Source: Bordetella parapertussis
GTDB taxonomy: Bacteria > Pseudomonadota > Gammaproteobacteria > Burkholderiales > CAIKXV01
Assembly (NCBI GenBank): GCA_945877995.1
Contig: CAMDXD010000187.1
Span: forward strand, 1-7,574
DNA length: 7,574 nucleotides
Reading direction: 5' to 3'
Part shown: piece by piece, positions 6,897 to 7,574 of the stretch
Position numbering within the stretch: position 1 is the stretch's first letter
How the letters are laid out: the number at the start of each line of letters is the position of its first letter
Notes under the pieces: generated by a model
The model's input: only the letters and a program-made list of their open reading frames with translations
Told to the model about the DNA's origin: nothing
Databases searched by the model: none
Position numbers and translations under genes: made by a program

Positions 6897-7209
6897 GGGG
6901 CGCAGGAGGGGAGGCGGGTGTTCGGCAACGACATCGTGCGATCCGCGCGGCGGCGGGCGCCCGTGCGCAACGACGATGCAGCGCTCCACCGCGGCCCTCA
7001 CACTGGCGTGTAAGGGCCGCAGGTCGCCGCTGGAGGCGGTATTCAGGTCGAACCATTCGCGCAGCATCGCAATCCACGCGGCCCGAAAGACAAAGGTCCT
7101 GATGGCGTTCAGGAGGCGCCTGAAAATACCGTGCCCTGCTCAAGCCTGAAGGATCAACGCGTGCGTGGTCGAGGCTCCCGGGTGCCGCCACCGGGTGCGC
7201 CTGCCGTGC
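6897..7209. other. Gap of 313 bases without a convincing gene
   Basis: The gap lies between the Bug stop and the HiPIP stop (convergent genes). It contains a strong hairpin at 6988-7024, a smaller one at 7108-7124 (TTCAGG / CCTGAA around a 5-base loop), and a GC-rich imperfect inverted repeat at 7177-7195 just beyond the HiPIP stop. None has a T-run, so no classical terminator is evident. A minus-strand frame from about 7139 leftwards encodes an unusually hydrophobic, tryptophan-containing stretch (FVFRAAWIAMLREWFDLNTA) but has no ATG before 7067 and runs on as antisense of the Bug gene, so I do not call it a gene. Confidence 0.6.
6988..7024. repeat. Long hairpin-forming inverted repeat downstream of the Bug gene
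   Basis: GCGGCCCT (6991-6998) pairs perfectly with AGGGCCGC (7013-7020). Inside, ACAC (7000-7003) pairs with GTGT (7008-7011) around a TGGC loop, and outside, ACC (6988-6990) pairs with GGT (7022-7024) across one bulged A. No U-tract follows on either strand. It could stabilise the Bug mRNA 3' end or act as an atypical terminator. Confidence 0.55.
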
Positions 7210-7512
7210 TCAGCCCTTCTTCACCCACGCACTGCACCAGCCCTTGCTGGCTACCTGCCTGCCGGAAAACAGCGGGCAGCCGCCCCAGGCATCGGTTCCC
7301 TTGCCCTGGTACAGCGCGCAGTTGCTGCACAGTTGACCTGCCGCATATTTGGGCCACTTCTTGGTGTCGGTCTTGGTGGCTTCTTCAAAGTAGCCCAACG
7401 CAACTGCCTGTGGGTCCTTCTCGCTCAGCCTGGCTTGCCCGTAAGCGGTCGAACTGAGAGCGGCGCTGCCTGCCGCGACAGTCATGAGGAAAGTGCGTCG
7501 TGTCGTCTTCAT
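7210..7512 (-). CDS. High-potential iron-sulfur protein (HiPIP) with Tat signal
   Basis: This 100-residue precursor is a small periplasmic electron carrier with one [4Fe-4S] cluster cycling between the 2+ and 3+ states. The N-terminus has a twin-arginine signal (TTRRTFLMTVAAGSAAL), consistent with export of a folded, cluster-loaded protein; cleavage is probably near residues 23-28. The four ligands are Cys62, Cys65, Cys79 and Cys93, spaced C-x2-C-x13-C-x13-C, with the hallmark C-terminal stretch GCPLFSGRQVASKGWCSAW. Tyr41 in ALGYFEEATK fits the conserved HiPIP tyrosine near the cluster. The ATG at 7512 was preferred over an in-frame TTG at 7530 because it directly precedes the Tat motif and has GAGG nine bases upstream. 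HiPIPs in this group carry electrons between the bc1 complex and oxidases or reaction centres; the partner here is unknown. Its link to the catabolic genes is probably only positional. Confidence 0.96.
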   Translation of the reverse strand: MKTTRRTFLMTVAAGSAALSSTAYGQARLSEKDPQAVALGYFEEATKTDTKKWPKYAAGQLCSNCALYQGKGTDAWGGCPLFSGRQVASKGWCSAWVKKG

Positions 7513-7521
7513 GGAATAAAA

Positions 7522-7525
7522 CCTC
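7522..7525 (-). promoter_or_regulatory. Shine-Dalgarno of the HiPIP gene
   Basis: Minus-strand GAGG lies nine bases upstream of the ATG at 7512. The 62 bases between the gene and the window end hold no promoter I can support. Confidence 0.6.
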
Positions 7526-7574
7526 GTCAAGCAAGCCGATGAGAGTAAGCATTCGTGGCCGAGGGCTTGCAGTC

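Noticed and set aside
6000..7067. Minus-strand open frame of 355 codons opposite the Bug gene
   Set aside because: The Bug protein on the plus strand is unmistakable. The antisense translation is low-complexity and His/Arg-rich, with no ribosome-binding site.
7177..7195. GC-rich inverted repeat as HiPIP terminator
   Set aside because: The stem has a bulge and no T-run follows on the minus strand, so it does not meet the usual criteria for intrinsic termination.
7131..7542. Plus-strand frames overlapping the HiPIP gene
   Set aside because: They are antisense to a clear HiPIP with all four cysteines, and their translations show no recognisable domain.

Overview
The window is GC-rich, strongly G/C-biased at third codon positions, and tightly packed. 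It reads like a chromosomal catabolic region of a betaproteobacterium, most likely Burkholderiales. That placement rests on a Bug-family (tripartite tricarboxylate transporter-type) solute-binding protein and a small Tat-exported high-potential iron-sulfur protein, both common in that group. It is inference, because there is no rRNA or other taxonomic marker here.

Positions 76-3832 hold a three-gene molybdenum hydroxylase operon (xanthine dehydrogenase / CO dehydrogenase superfamily) in the order large (Mo-cofactor) subunit, medium (FAD) subunit, small (2x[2Fe-2S]) subunit. Both junctions are ATGA overlaps. The large-subunit gene has an in-frame TAG at 1513-1515. The reading frame and recognisable family sequence continue on the far side to 2496, so the gene appears broken by a single nonsense codon, or the base is a sequence error. 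The medium and small subunits look intact.

A single-domain VOC (glyoxalase/lyase fold) protein follows on the same strand (3907-4392) with its own strong Shine-Dalgarno. A compact bidirectional terminator (4406-4428) separates it from a convergent FAD-dependent aromatic-type monooxygenase on the minus strand (4430-5659). The monooxygenase is divergent from a Bug-type periplasmic solute-binding protein (5886-6896). The 226-base gap between them carries a perfect 16-base palindrome that is a good operator candidate. After the Bug gene come 313 bases without a convincing gene but with a strong hairpin, then a Tat-signal HiPIP gene on the minus strand (7210-7512).

Taken together, the genes suggest uptake of a small organic acid (Bug) and its oxidation by a flavin monooxygenase and a Mo-hydroxylase, with a VOC enzyme for an intermediate. 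The substrate cannot be read from the sequence and no regulator lies in the window. I see no RNA gene, mobile element, CRISPR array or phage gene. The region is mostly ordinary. The points most worth checking are the nonsense codon, the palindrome and the hairpin-bearing gap.
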